From: Bacteroidaceae bacterium
GTDB taxonomy: Bacteria; Bacteroidota; Bacteroidia; Bacteroidales; Bacteroidaceae
Reading direction: 5' to 3'
Length of the DNA: 52,026 nucleotides
Assembly (NCBI GenBank): GCA_017555845.1
Contig: JAFZFO010000066.1
Location: 1-52,026, forward strand
Below are positions 1 to 7,938 of the stretch, piece after piece; the stretch's first letter is position 1; each line of letters starts with the position of its first letter. Below the pieces are notes generated by a model that was not told the origin of the DNA, ran no database searches, and saw only the letters and a list, made by a program, of their open reading frames with translations. The position numbers and the translations under genes were made by a program.

Positions 1-481
1 CCAGGCTTTTGTTATACTCATGAAAATCACGATATATATTACCTATTTGAACATACAAAAGTCCAGCTAGATAACCATTATTCAATTCTTCTAGTAAGGT
101 TTCTGCTTTTATGTATGCAATTATAGCCGAAGAATAATCTTTATTATTACATAATATGCGACCACAATAATAAAGAGATAAAAATTTATACCTAACATTA
201 CCGGAGTCTTCATAATAATCTTTAGCTTCACTGATTAGTTTGAGGTCTCTTTCATCAATAAAGTTCTTATCTTCCGCCTGTGCATATAATACAGCATATT
301 TTGCCCTTTCCTCTTTACTTGACAGCTCTTCGGTATCAATCCTCTCCAGGACAGCCAATGCACTATCAGGTCTTTCTTCTATGTATGACTCAACCTGGGA
401 CAACATTTCCCAATGTTCGGAGTGTTTGTCGCAAGCCACCAGACAGAGTGCAAGAATGATTATTGATATATATTGTCTCAT
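1..481 (-). CDS. TPR-type lipoprotein, C-terminus cut off by window edge
   Basis: Reading the minus strand from an ATG at 481 gives an open frame of 160 codons that runs off the window edge. The N-terminus is a lipoprotein signal: a short basic start, a hydrophobic run and the lipobox LVAC with Cys17. The mature part is rich in helical pairs of TPR character (for example AKYAVLYAQAEDKN and YKFLSLYYCGRILCNN). In Bacteroidetes such proteins are often periplasmic TPR modules, sometimes followed by a membrane helix and a regulatory or LuxR-like domain, but the C-terminus is not visible. It lies 38 bases downstream of the LysR gene on the same strand and could be cotranscribed with it. The segment is visibly more AT-rich than the neighbouring genes. 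Function unknown. Confidence 0.75.
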   Translation of the reverse strand, partial: MRQYISIIILALCLVACDKHSEHWEMLSQVESYIEERPDSALAVLERIDTEELSSKEERAKYAVLYAQAEDKNFIDERDLKLISEAKDYYEDSGNVRYKFLSLYYCGRILCNNKDYSSAIIAYIKAETLLEELNNGYLAGLLYVQIGNIYRDFHEYNKSL

Positions 482-519
482 AAAAGCTCGTATAAGTTCT
501 GAATGAAAATTCAGTTGTT

Positions 520-1425
520 TTACTCGAACATGTTCATGAGCCTGCGCTTTACGGCATCGGTCTCAAGCAGTATTTTGATGAACTCTTTTGCAGCAGTCTT
601 TTGGTAGGCATCCTTCAGTATCAACAATGAAGCCTCCATTGTGTTGTCGGGTTCGTTGAGCGGTATTGCCTTGAAACGTGTCTTTCCAAAGACGGCCGAT
701 GTGGAGAGGATTGTGGCATAATGTCCTGTGGCAACCATTTGCAGCAGGATATTTGTCTCATTGAGCTCAAGGCTCGAATGCAGCTCTATCCCTGCCTTTT
801 CGGCCAATCTGTCGAGCATGGTACGTGCCTGGAGACCTTTTGATGGCAAGAGGAATGGTTTCCCTACAAGTTCCTGTAACTTGATATCCTTGCGTGCAGC
901 GAGGGGATGCTCCTTTGATACCACAAGCGCCAATGCGTTCTCGAACAAAGGCATTGAGTCAATGTCGGGCGCTTCGCATAAAGGCTTGTATGACAATACA
1001 AAATCTACCTTTCGTTCACGCAATAACTCAAGCAGCTCATCAACAGTCTTGTATATGATCTCGAGCTTTATTCCCGGGAATTCTTTCAAAAAGCAGATTA
1101 CACCTTCTGTGAGCACCGTACTGAGGCTATATGTGACGCCAATGCGCAGTGTGCCGGTCTTTACGTGCTGCAGGTCGTAGAGGCGCTGTACGCCATCCTC
1201 GGCATCCTGTATTGTCTTGCGTGCGAAAGGAAGGAACTCCTCGCCGGCTTCGGTAAGTGAAATGTGCCTGCTGTTACGCAGGAAAAGCTCGAATCCGAGC
1301 TCATATTCAAGTTGCTTTATCTGTTGTGACAAAGTACTTTGTGTTATATAAAGATGCTTTGCTGCCACCGAGAAATTGAGGTATTCGGCGCTCTTTACAA
1401 AGTATTTCAGTTGTCGCAATTCCAT
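520..1425 (-). CDS. LysR family transcriptional regulator
   Basis: About 301 residues, the usual LysR length. The N-terminal winged helix-turn-helix (residues 1-60) is clear: MELRQLKYFVKSAEY, then AAKHLYITQSTLSQQIKQLE, followed by a linker helix and a periplasmic-binding-protein-like effector domain (about 90-295). I chose the ATG at 1425 because LysR proteins start at this point (MELRQLxYF). In-frame ATGs at 1437 and 1479 exist, but a -7-like box (TATATTCG, 1455-1462 on the minus strand) would lie inside the longest version. The gene is downstream of, and co-oriented with, the SLC13 transporter, so control of that transporter in response to a carboxylate is a reasonable guess. The effector is not readable from sequence. 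Confidence 0.9.
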   Translation of the reverse strand: MELRQLKYFVKSAEYLNFSVAAKHLYITQSTLSQQIKQLEYELGFELFLRNSRHISLTEAGEEFLPFARKTIQDAEDGVQRLYDLQHVKTGTLRIGVTYSLSTVLTEGVICFLKEFPGIKLEIIYKTVDELLELLRERKVDFVLSYKPLCEAPDIDSMPLFENALALVVSKEHPLAARKDIKLQELVGKPFLLPSKGLQARTMLDRLAEKAGIELHSSLELNETNILLQMVATGHYATILSTSAVFGKTRFKAIPLNEPDNTMEASLLILKDAYQKTAAKEFIKILLETDAVKRRLMNMFE

Positions 1426-1468
1426 TGCTGTGTACATGTTTCTTGTTTCGGGTGCGAATATAAGAAAT

Positions 1469-1498
1469 CTGCTCCACATAACGAATTATGCGGAGCAG
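1469..1498 (-). terminator. 13-bp hairpin with TTCG loop between SLC13 gene and LysR gene
   Basis: CTGCTCCGCATAA and TTATGTGGAGCAG pair over 13 positions (one G-T wobble) around a TTCG tetraloop on the minus strand. It sits 30 bases after the transporter stop. The following bases (ATTTCTTAT) are a weak U-tract, so it may be an inefficient terminator or a 3'-end stabiliser. Confidence 0.55.
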
Positions 1499-1527
1499 AA
1501 ATGTATATAAGTGTTTTCAGTTGGCTA

Positions 1528-3021
1528 TCAGAAACCGATGAAAATCAACATTGCGTAACCGAGTGCAAGACCCATGAGACCAATGATGATACCAACCTTC
1601 ATCATATCCTTCTGCTCAATGAAACCTGTAGAGTGAGCGATGGCGTTAGGAGGTGTAGAGATTGGCAAAATCATTGAAACTGAAGATGCAATTGCAATAC
1701 CTACCAACATTGCCTGTGGGCCACCGAAGTTGTCGAGTGATGCACCAAGACCACCTGCTACCACACCAAGCACTGGAACGAGCAATGATGTCGCAGCCGA
1801 GTGAGAGATGAAGTTTGAGAAACCGAAGCAGATGACACCTGCGAGAATCATTACTACGAGTGGTGAGAAATTGTTGAATGGTACAGTGTTCACAATAAGG
1901 CTGCTCAAGCTTTCAGAGCTTGCATCCTTGTAGTTCAATGCAACACCGAGTGCGAAACCACCGGCAACCATCCACAGAACGCTCCAGTTGATCTCCTCAA
2001 GGTCGCGGCGTGTGAGGATACCTGTTGCACAGAAGATTGCAATAGGAATCATAGCCACAACGTTGGTGTCTACACCCCAGAGGTCTGTACCGAACATCCA
2101 CATGAAGATTGTGATAACGAATGCAGCAACAACTGACCATGTGTGACGGTTCCATTTGATATCGCCTTCAATCTCAATCTTGATATGCTTCTGCTTGAAT
2201 GGGAAGAGGATGCGCAAAAGCAACCATGAGAGCACGAGCAATACGATTACGAATGGAGCCATCTTGATTGTCCAGTCTACGAAGCTGATACCCATACCCT
2301 GTGAAGAGAGGTAGTCGAGAGCAATCATGTTTGGAGGTGTACCGATTGGGGTAATCATACCACCGAGGTTTGCACCTACAGGGATTGCCAAGGCAAGCGC
2401 GATGCGGCCCTTACCGTCTGCTGGCAATGAACGGAGCACCGGTGTAAGGAACGCAAGCATCATGGCTGCAGTAGCAGTGTTGCTCACGAATGCCGAGAAG
2501 ATGGCTGTTACAAGGATAAAACCGAGCAGAACCACCTCTGAACGTGTACCGAAAGGCTTGAGGAGCACGCGTGCAAGAGCAACGTCGAGCTTAACCTTTG
2601 TCAAACCGATGGCAAGCACGAAACCACCGATGAAGAGCATGATTGTGGGGTTCGCGAAACAAGCCATGATGTTCTTGAATGGAATCAAGCCGGCACCACC
2701 CTCGGGACGGAGGAAACTGAATGCGCTTGTTGAAACTGTGAACAGCATGATTGTAACAACCACCATTGATGTAACCCATGAAGGCATAGCCTCTGTGAGC
2801 CACATGAGCGCCGCGAACACGAACATTGAAATGATGCGCTGGTGAACTACTGTCAAGCCTTCAATGCCAAAAGACTCTGTTGGCAAAAGTGCAATGACTG
2901 ATGTGATTGCAACAATGAAGATGAGCTTGATAGCGTTGAGAGGAAGCTTTCTCTCTCTCTTGTGGGATTTGTTCTTCTGGATCTTTTCCAGAACCTTGTA
3001 TCCCGGGAAATTTTTAAACAT
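1528..3021 (-). CDS. SLC13/DASS family sodium-coupled anion (dicarboxylate) symporter
   Basis: 497 residues, normal for the divalent anion:sodium symporter family (VcINDY/CitT type) of the inner membrane. It has a basic cytoplasmic N-terminus, about 11-12 hydrophobic segments, and two inverted-repeat substrate/sodium sites. The first is SNTATAAMMLAFL followed by GTPPNMIAL. The second is SHSAATSLLVPVLG followed by ISTPPNAIAHSTG. The paired TPPN motifs and the SNT motif are the family hallmark. The family imports or exchanges succinate, malate, citrate or sulfate-like anions. In Bacteroidales succinate or malate is likely, but specificity cannot be read here. The LysR gene downstream may regulate it. 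A -7-like box lies about 57 bases upstream. Confidence 0.9.
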   Translation of the reverse strand: MFKNFPGYKVLEKIQKNKSHKRERKLPLNAIKLIFIVAITSVIALLPTESFGIEGLTVVHQRIISMFVFAALMWLTEAMPSWVTSMVVVTIMLFTVSTSAFSFLRPEGGAGLIPFKNIMACFANPTIMLFIGGFVLAIGLTKVKLDVALARVLLKPFGTRSEVVLLGFILVTAIFSAFVSNTATAAMMLAFLTPVLRSLPADGKGRIALALAIPVGANLGGMITPIGTPPNMIALDYLSSQGMGISFVDWTIKMAPFVIVLLVLSWLLLRILFPFKQKHIKIEIEGDIKWNRHTWSVVAAFVITIFMWMFGTDLWGVDTNVVAMIPIAIFCATGILTRRDLEEINWSVLWMVAGGFALGVALNYKDASSESLSSLIVNTVPFNNFSPLVVMILAGVICFGFSNFISHSAATSLLVPVLGVVAGGLGASLDNFGGPQAMLVGIAIASSVSMILPISTPPNAIAHSTGFIEQKDMMKVGIIIGLMGLALGYAMLIFIGF

Positions 3022-3077
3022 AGTTGATAATTATTAAATGAATATTCAGTATTTCCTTGAATCTCCCAAATTTCGCA

Positions 3078-3085
3078 CAAAATTA
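3078..3085 (-). promoter_or_regulatory. -7 box upstream of SLC13 transporter
   Basis: The minus strand reads TAATTTTG, matching the Bacteroidetes -7 consensus TAnnTTTG, 57 bases before the ATG. No clear TTTG lies at the usual -33 spacing, so this is a half-match. Confidence 0.35.
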
Positions 3086-3247
3086 CAATCTATAATTTAT
3101 TTTCACACTATATATTTATCATTTTTTACGATAACATCTATCGGAAATAACGATGTTGTATAATATTCGTTAAAAAATCATATAAACAGTAGCAACATGC
3201 ATGTTTTTGGATTATATTCGCATATTAACTTATAACAACAATTAAAT

Positions 3248-3883
3248 ATGAAGACAATAAATGTTCCAAAGATTGTACCATCCGGCGACCTTGACAAGGT
3301 GTTCGAAACCTTGACGTTGCATGCCATAGACTGCTGTAACTGGCCTGCCGAATACCCATATACTCCTGCTGCGGGTTTCAAACTTTTTCACGATGGTAAA
3401 CGTTTATATATAAAATTCATTGTTACCGAGAACGATATCAAGGCTGCTGTAACAGAGGATCAGGGACGCACCTGGACTGACCCATGCGTGGAGTTCTTTG
3501 TGTCACCAGAATGCAATCTCGACTACTACAACTTTGAGTGCACCTGTACCGGAAAACTTTTGTTGGCATGGCATCCTGCCAATGCTCCCAAGGAGGCTGC
3601 CTGCAAGGCGGTGCTCGACAGCGTGGAGCGTACTCCATCTTTGGGTACAGAACCTTTTGAACTACGTGAAGGCGAACACTCATGGGATGTTGTCGAAATC
3701 ATTCCTGTAACAGCGCTGTTCCGCAGTGGTGTCGAGACATTTGATGGCAAGGCGATGAACGCCAACTTCTACAAGTGTGGCGATGAACTCCCCACTCCAC
3801 ACTTTCTGTCATGGAACCCCATTGAGTGGGAAGGCCCCAGCTTTCATCGTCCCGAGCAGTTCGGTAAGTTGATTTTTGAATGA
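3248..3883 (+). CDS. CBM9-like carbohydrate-binding family protein
   Basis: 211 residues that match the single-domain CBM9-like proteins common in Bacteroidetes. Recognisable parts are an early CNWPAEYPYTP segment, LFHDGKRLYIKF (the typical first strand pair), DPCVEFFVSP (the CBM9 core motif D/S-x-VEFF-x-S), YYNFECTCTGKL, and a C-terminal HFLSWNPI...FHRPEQFGKLIF. CBM9 domains fold as a beta sandwich and bind ends of sugar chains, although catalytic function is not implied. There is no signal peptide, so it looks cytoplasmic, which is unusual for a sugar-binding module. It is divergent from the SLC13 gene and 95 bases before the patatin gene. The biological role is unknown. Confidence 0.8.
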   Translation: MKTINVPKIVPSGDLDKVFETLTLHAIDCCNWPAEYPYTPAAGFKLFHDGKRLYIKFIVTENDIKAAVTEDQGRTWTDPCVEFFVSPECNLDYYNFECTCTGKLLLAWHPANAPKEAACKAVLDSVERTPSLGTEPFELREGEHSWDVVEIIPVTALFRSGVETFDGKAMNANFYKCGDELPTPHFLSWNPIEWEGPSFHRPEQFGKLIFE

Positions 3884-3912
3884 CATGTAGATTTGTTATT
3901 GCATTTATGAAA

Positions 3913-3947
3913 ACACAGCTCTGGGAATTGGTTTTCCGGAGCTGTGT
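3913..3947. repeat. Long perfect-core hairpin between CBM9-like and patatin genes
   Basis: ACACAGCTC and GAGCTGTGT form a 9-bp stem that extends inward (GGGAA with TTTCC) to about 15 bp including wobble. No U-tract follows on either side. It is 30 bases after the CBM9-like stop and may end or stabilise that transcript. Confidence 0.5.
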
Positions 3948-3978
3948 CAATAAAACACCTCATCGTGCCTGACTTTTT

Positions 3979-6261
3979 ATGAAAAAACTTCTTGCGTTTC
4001 TTTTTCTTCTCGCCATGTCTCCTTCTCTGCTTTTTGCGCAGAAGGTAGGTCTTGTTATGAGTGGTGGCGGAGCGCGTGGATTGGCTCATATTGGTGTCAT
4101 AAGGATGTTGGAAGAGAATAATATCCCCATTGATTATGTTGCCGGAACATCGATGGGTGCCATTGTTGCTGCCTTGTATTCGATGGGATATACCCCTGAT
4201 GAGATGATTGCGCTCATGAAGACCGAGGACTTTCAGCGATGGTATACCGGTACGATGGACCAGAAGTATATGTTCTATTTCAAGAAGAACAAGGATGTCC
4301 CCGATCTTGTAAGCCTGCATTTCGATCTCAAGGATTCCCTTTATATTGTCAAGCCTTCGGCCCATCTGGTGAAATCTGCTCCAATGAACCTTGGCTTTAT
4401 GGAGACTTTTGCTGGTTATACGGCTGCATGCGGCAATGATTTCGACAAACTGATGGTGCCGTTCAGGTGTGTGGCTGCCGATGCCTACAATAAAAAACAG
4501 GTGGTCTTTTCCAAAGGAGACCTAGGTGATGCAGTGCGTGCATCAATGAGCTACCCGTTTTTCTTCAAGCCGATAAAGGTCGACAGCGTATTGCTCTATG
4601 ACGGCGGCCTGTACAACAATTTTCCACGCGACGTGATGGAAGAAGAGTTTGCACCTGATATTATAATAGGTAGTGTGGTCAGCAACACACCCACAACACC
4701 CGATGCGCGCGATGTAATGAGCCAAGCCGAAAATCTTATCATGGGACGCAGTGACTATACTCTGCCCGATGACAAAGGAGTCCTTATAGATATGCAGATA
4801 AAGGGTGTCAATCTTCTCGATTTCCAAAAGATAAACAGCGTTGCTCAAACCGGCTACGAATATGCCTGCGAATATGCCGATTCAATCAAACGGCGTGTAA
4901 AGCGCCGTGAGAATGCCGAGATACTGGCTGCCAAGCGACAGGCTTTCAGGTCACGTGTTCCAGAATGGGTGTTCAACGATGTTGTAGTGCATGGCGTGAA
5001 TAAAGAACAGGAAAAGGCTATTGCCGGGGAATTCCACAAGCGAGGACATGAATTCTCGCTCGAGGATTGCAGGAGGGGATTCTATGGACTTCTCTCGGGC
5101 GACATGATTGATGACATCATACCACACGCGGTCTACAATGAGCAGGACAGTGCATACACGTTGCATCTTGATGTCGCGCTCAACCCGCATTTCATGCTTA
5201 AGATGGGAGCGGCGGTGTCGACCAGCATATCGAACCAGATATACTTCGGGCTCCACTACCGCACACTCAAGAACCACTCCAAGGAGCTTGTGCTCGACGG
5301 ACATATAGGAAAGGTATATAATAATGTACAGCTGTCCGGGCGTGTCGACTTCTACACTTCGCTCCCTACTTCGCTTAAGTTCATCGGCTCCTATTCAACC
5401 ATTGACTATTATAATATGGACTACCTGTTCTCGAATGAAAAACTGGTGGCCTTGAATCATCAGCGCGAATATTATGCAAAGATGAAAGTCATGTTCCCTT
5501 TTCTTAACCGCAGGAAGGCCGAGATTGGTATCGGAGTCGGCAATATCAAGGATGAATATGTACAGTCGAACATCATAGACCTCAACGAACCCAAATTCGA
5601 CAGTAATGAGTCTACGTTGTTCAGTGGTTCCATAAGGTTCGAGGGCAATACTCTTAATAAAAAGGTATTTGCAACCGAAGGCATGCACGAAACACTCATA
5701 GCACAGTTTGTCGTGGGGAAGGAGAAATATCAGGGTGCAGTCGAGGTCAATGACAATGAGCAATCGCTCTCATGGCTGCAGATAAGCTATACACGCCGCG
5801 ACAACTTCAATCTTACCGAAAGGTTTACATTGGGAACATATGCCCAGATGTTCTATTCGACAAGGCGACTCTCGCGCACATATCAGGCAACAATGATGCA
5901 GGCTGCTGCGTTCACTCCTACCCAGAACAGTATTTTTAACTATGATCCCAAGTTCCGTGCGAACCAGTTCATTGCCGGCGGTGTCATTCCTATATTCAAA
6001 GTGAACAATTTTTTGCAGGTCCGTCCGGGTTTCTATGCCTTTATCCCCTATCGCAAGATCTATGAAAAAAGTGACGGTACTGCCTATTACAGTAAAAAAC
6101 GCTTCAATGATTTCCAATATATCCTGGATTTGACACTTGTCGCGCAATTTTCCAATATTTCGGCCAGCGCGTTTGTAAATTATTATAGTTCAAGCAGTAA
6201 ACGTGTTAATTTGGGTATCTCGCTTGGGTGGTTCATGTTCAATGAACGCTTCCTGGAATAA
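3979..6261 (+). CDS. Patatin-like phospholipase with POTRA and outer-membrane beta-barrel
   Basis: 760 residues. A signal peptide (residues 1-20, ending LLFAQ) leads into a patatin domain (about 22-300). This has the oxyanion loop GGGARG (29-34), the nucleophile GTSMG with Ser58, and the Asp208 of DGGLYNN, so the Ser-Asp dyad is complete. Residues about 325-400 look like one POTRA domain (WVFNDVVVHGVN at its start). The remaining 350 residues show alternating amphipathic strands and aromatic ends, and the protein finishes with a strand ending in NERFLE, as expected for an Omp85/BamA-like barrel. This order matches PlpD-type (type Vd) autotransporters and Bacteroidetes patatin-barrel proteins. 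It is predicted to hydrolyse phospholipid or lysophospholipid at the outer membrane. Whether the patatin domain is exposed or periplasmic cannot be seen. Confidence 0.88.
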   Translation: MKKLLAFLFLLAMSPSLLFAQKVGLVMSGGGARGLAHIGVIRMLEENNIPIDYVAGTSMGAIVAALYSMGYTPDEMIALMKTEDFQRWYTGTMDQKYMFYFKKNKDVPDLVSLHFDLKDSLYIVKPSAHLVKSAPMNLGFMETFAGYTAACGNDFDKLMVPFRCVAADAYNKKQVVFSKGDLGDAVRASMSYPFFFKPIKVDSVLLYDGGLYNNFPRDVMEEEFAPDIIIGSVVSNTPTTPDARDVMSQAENLIMGRSDYTLPDDKGVLIDMQIKGVNLLDFQKINSVAQTGYEYACEYADSIKRRVKRRENAEILAAKRQAFRSRVPEWVFNDVVVHGVNKEQEKAIAGEFHKRGHEFSLEDCRRGFYGLLSGDMIDDIIPHAVYNEQDSAYTLHLDVALNPHFMLKMGAAVSTSISNQIYFGLHYRTLKNHSKELVLDGHIGKVYNNVQLSGRVDFYTSLPTSLKFIGSYSTIDYYNMDYLFSNEKLVALNHQREYYAKMKVMFPFLNRRKAEIGIGVGNIKDEYVQSNIIDLNEPKFDSNESTLFSGSIRFEGNTLNKKVFATEGMHETLIAQFVVGKEKYQGAVEVNDNEQSLSWLQISYTRRDNFNLTERFTLGTYAQMFYSTRRLSRTYQATMMQAAAFTPTQNSIFNYDPKFRANQFIAGGVIPIFKVNNFLQVRPGFYAFIPYRKIYEKSDGTAYYSKKRFNDFQYILDLTLVAQFSNISASAFVNYYSSSSKRVNLGISLGWFMFNERFLE

Positions 6262-6297
6262 AAAAAGCATTTTTTTTGAAAAAAAGTTGTGGAAAAA

Positions 6298-6328
6298 TTT
6301 GCAGGTAATAAAAAAAGCAGTACCTTTG
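6298..6328 (+). promoter_or_regulatory. Consensus Bacteroidetes promoter of tRNA-Arg
   Basis: TTTG at 6298-6301, then exactly 19 bases, then TACCTTTG at 6321-6328 (consensus TAnnTTTG). Transcription would start near 6335, about 35 bases before the mature tRNA. This is the cleanest promoter in the window. Confidence 0.85.
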
Positions 6329-6369
6329 CACTGTCAAACGAAAACAACACGTTCTGACAACAACAAAAC

Positions 6370-6443
6370 GGCCTCGTAGCTCAACTGAATAGAGCATCTG
6401 ACTACGGATCAGAAGGTTACAGGTTTGAATCCTGTCGAGGTCA
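6370..6443 (+). tRNA. tRNA-Arg (anticodon ACG)
   Basis: A complete 74-base cloverleaf. The acceptor stem is GGCCTCG with CGAGGTC (one G-U pair) and discriminator A at 6443. The D arm begins TAGCTC. The anticodon stem TCTGA/TCAGA encloses the loop CTACGGA, so the anticodon is ACG (read as ICG after deamination), decoding CGN arginine codons. The T arm is ACAGGTTTGAATCCTGT with the standard TTTGAAT loop. CCA is not encoded, as is usual in Bacteroidetes. Confidence 0.95.
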
Positions 6444-6444
6444 C

Positions 6445-6473
6445 AAAGGAGTTCTGATGAACTCCTTTTTTTA
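6445..6473 (+). terminator. Intrinsic terminator of tRNA-Arg
   Basis: AAAGGAGTTC, loop TGAT, GAACTCCTTT, then a run of T. A perfect 10-bp stem that starts two bases after the tRNA end. Transcription of yhhQ just downstream must rely on read-through or another promoter. Confidence 0.9.
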
Positions 6474-6491
6474 TTTAAAAATCTTCAAATT

Positions 6492-7163
6492 ATGGACAAG
6501 GTATCGGACAACCCTTTAAAAAACCGAAAAGACAGCCAGACTGCATTGATGGCTGTCACAGCGATATTCGTTACGCTGTATCTGGTTTCGAACATTATGG
6601 CCGTCAAGGTAATCGGCCTGTTCAATCTTTTCTATTTCGATGCAGGTACAATAACTTTCCCCTTTGCTTATATGCTTGGCGATGTCCTCACCGAGGTGTG
6701 GGGCTACAGGACAACACGCAAGGTCATTTGGCTGACACTGCTGTGTAACATCCTGCTTGTCCTGTGCACACAGATTGGTGTATGGCTACCCTCGCCCGAC
6801 TATCTTGCCGAGACCGAGGCTGCATACAACACTATGTTCTCGTGCGTGCCGCGTATTGTGCTGGCGTCATTGACAGGCTTCCTTTTGGGAGAACTCTCAA
6901 ATGCATGGCTCATGGAGAGAATAAAGGTATGGACACGTGGCCGTTACCTGTGGATACGAACAATAGGCAGTTCTGCCATTGCATACATCTTTGATTCATT
7001 GCCATTCGTGCTCATAGCCTTTGCCGGTGTGGTTTCGTTCCGCGATTTGATAATGATGATACTGTTCCAGTACTTCTCAAAGTTGTCTATAGAGGTTCTG
7101 TTCGGCACCCCAATGGCTTATGCCGCAATATATGGTCTAAAACGCATTGTCAGGAGACGATAA
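6492..7163 (+). CDS. yhhQ: Queuosine precursor transporter, YhhQ/VUT family
   Basis: 223 residues, typical of the vitamin-uptake-like YhhQ family (old DUF165). After a polar N-terminus come about six hydrophobic segments. Family motifs seen are YLVSNIMAVKVIGLF, FDAGTITFPFAYMLGDVLTEVWGY (positions about 35-70), and the C-terminal YFSKLSIEVLFGTPMAYAAI. E. coli YhhQ imports preQ0 and preQ1 across the inner membrane. Relatives can carry queuine, so the exact substrate is open. The radical SAM gene starts one base past the yhhQ stop, and its Shine-Dalgarno lies inside the yhhQ 3' end, so the two are translationally coupled. Confidence 0.9.
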   Translation: MDKVSDNPLKNRKDSQTALMAVTAIFVTLYLVSNIMAVKVIGLFNLFYFDAGTITFPFAYMLGDVLTEVWGYRTTRKVIWLTLLCNILLVLCTQIGVWLPSPDYLAETEAAYNTMFSCVPRIVLASLTGFLLGELSNAWLMERIKVWTRGRYLWIRTIGSSAIAYIFDSLPFVLIAFAGVVSFRDLIMMILFQYFSKLSIEVLFGTPMAYAAIYGLKRIVRRR

Positions 7164-7164
7164 T

Positions 7165-7848
7165 ATGCAGCGCTACTCTTTGATTACCGAGAAGTTCCCA
7201 CGTGAGTTTATTCTGCTGCAGGGAACAGGCTGCCGTTGGGGTAAATGCACATTCTGTGATTATCACAGCGACATCAGCGAATCGCCTTTTGAGACAAACC
7301 GCAAGGTTCTGGAGCTGGTTACCGGCGAGTATGGTGTTCTGGATATCATCAATTCGGGCTCAGCCATGGAGCTTGATGCCGAAACCATTGGAATGATAAA
7401 GGATGTCGTGAGGTCAAAAGGCATCAACACAATATGGTTCGAGGCGCATTATATGTACCGCAACCGTCTTGCAGCGTTTGCTGCGCAGTTTGCTCCTGCA
7501 ATAGTAAAATTCCGCTGCGGTGTGGAGAGTTTTGATGCCGCCTTGCGTTCAAGTTGGGCAAAAGGAATCCCTGCAAGTGTTACAGCCGCCGATGTGGCGA
7601 AGCATTTCAAAGGTGTGTGTCTGTTGTGCTGCACAGTTGGTGACACAAAAGAGCGAATTGTGAGCGACATAGCCACAGCGAAAAAGCATTTCGAGTATTT
7701 CAGTGTGAATCTTTTCTGCAACAATACAACTGCGGTAAAAAGAGATGAAGAACTGGTGTCGTGGTTTGTGAAGGAGCTCTACCCTGCCTTGAAGAATGAT
7801 ACGCAGATAGAGGTTCTTGTAGAGAACTGCGACCTTGGTGTGGGGTGA
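7165..7848 (+). CDS. Small radical SAM protein, candidate queuine-lyase-like enzyme
   Basis: 227 residues from the ATG at 7165. This start is preferred over a TTG at 7147 because AGGAG (7152-7156) stands 8 bases upstream, a rare Shine-Dalgarno in this window. The cluster motif is GCRWGKCTFCDY with Cys23, Cys28 and Cys31, a CX4CX2C spacing instead of the canonical CX3CX2C. It is followed by INSGSAME (likely the SAM-binding GGE-equivalent strand), RCGVESFD, and VCLLCCTVGDTKE. The protein is short for a radical SAM enzyme and lacks an obvious extra domain. Known biology: in gut bacteria such as Clostridioides difficile a radical SAM subgroup (QueL) releases preQ1 from queuine. Coupling to yhhQ makes a similar queuosine-salvage role likely, but this is inference from context. 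Confidence 0.75.
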   Translation: MQRYSLITEKFPREFILLQGTGCRWGKCTFCDYHSDISESPFETNRKVLELVTGEYGVLDIINSGSAMELDAETIGMIKDVVRSKGINTIWFEAHYMYRNRLAAFAAQFAPAIVKFRCGVESFDAALRSSWAKGIPASVTAADVAKHFKGVCLLCCTVGDTKERIVSDIATAKKHFEYFSVNLFCNNTTAVKRDEELVSWFVKELYPALKNDTQIEVLVENCDLGVG

Positions 7849-7850
7849 AG

Positions 7851-7908
7851 AAACGGAAATGTTAAATCGGAAGGGTGAAAACCACTTTAACCTTTCAGTT
7901 TTCACCTT
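7851..7908. repeat. Intergenic repeat-like element with inverted repeat
   Basis: Between two convergent stops. It contains AAACGGAAA (7851-7859), then GGTGAAAAC (7874-7882) with its perfect complement GTTTTCACC (7898-7906) around a 15-base loop. AAACGGAAA and CAGTTTTC also occur in the element at 29764-29967, which suggests a dispersed short repeat. Could serve as a weak bidirectional terminator. Confidence 0.45.
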
Positions 7909-7938
7909 TAACCTTCAACCACACTTCGTGTGCCACAG

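Noticed and set aside
1426-1479. Upstream ATG (1479) as start of the LysR gene
   Set aside because: It would add 18 residues absent in LysR proteins and place the start upstream of the predicted -7 box.
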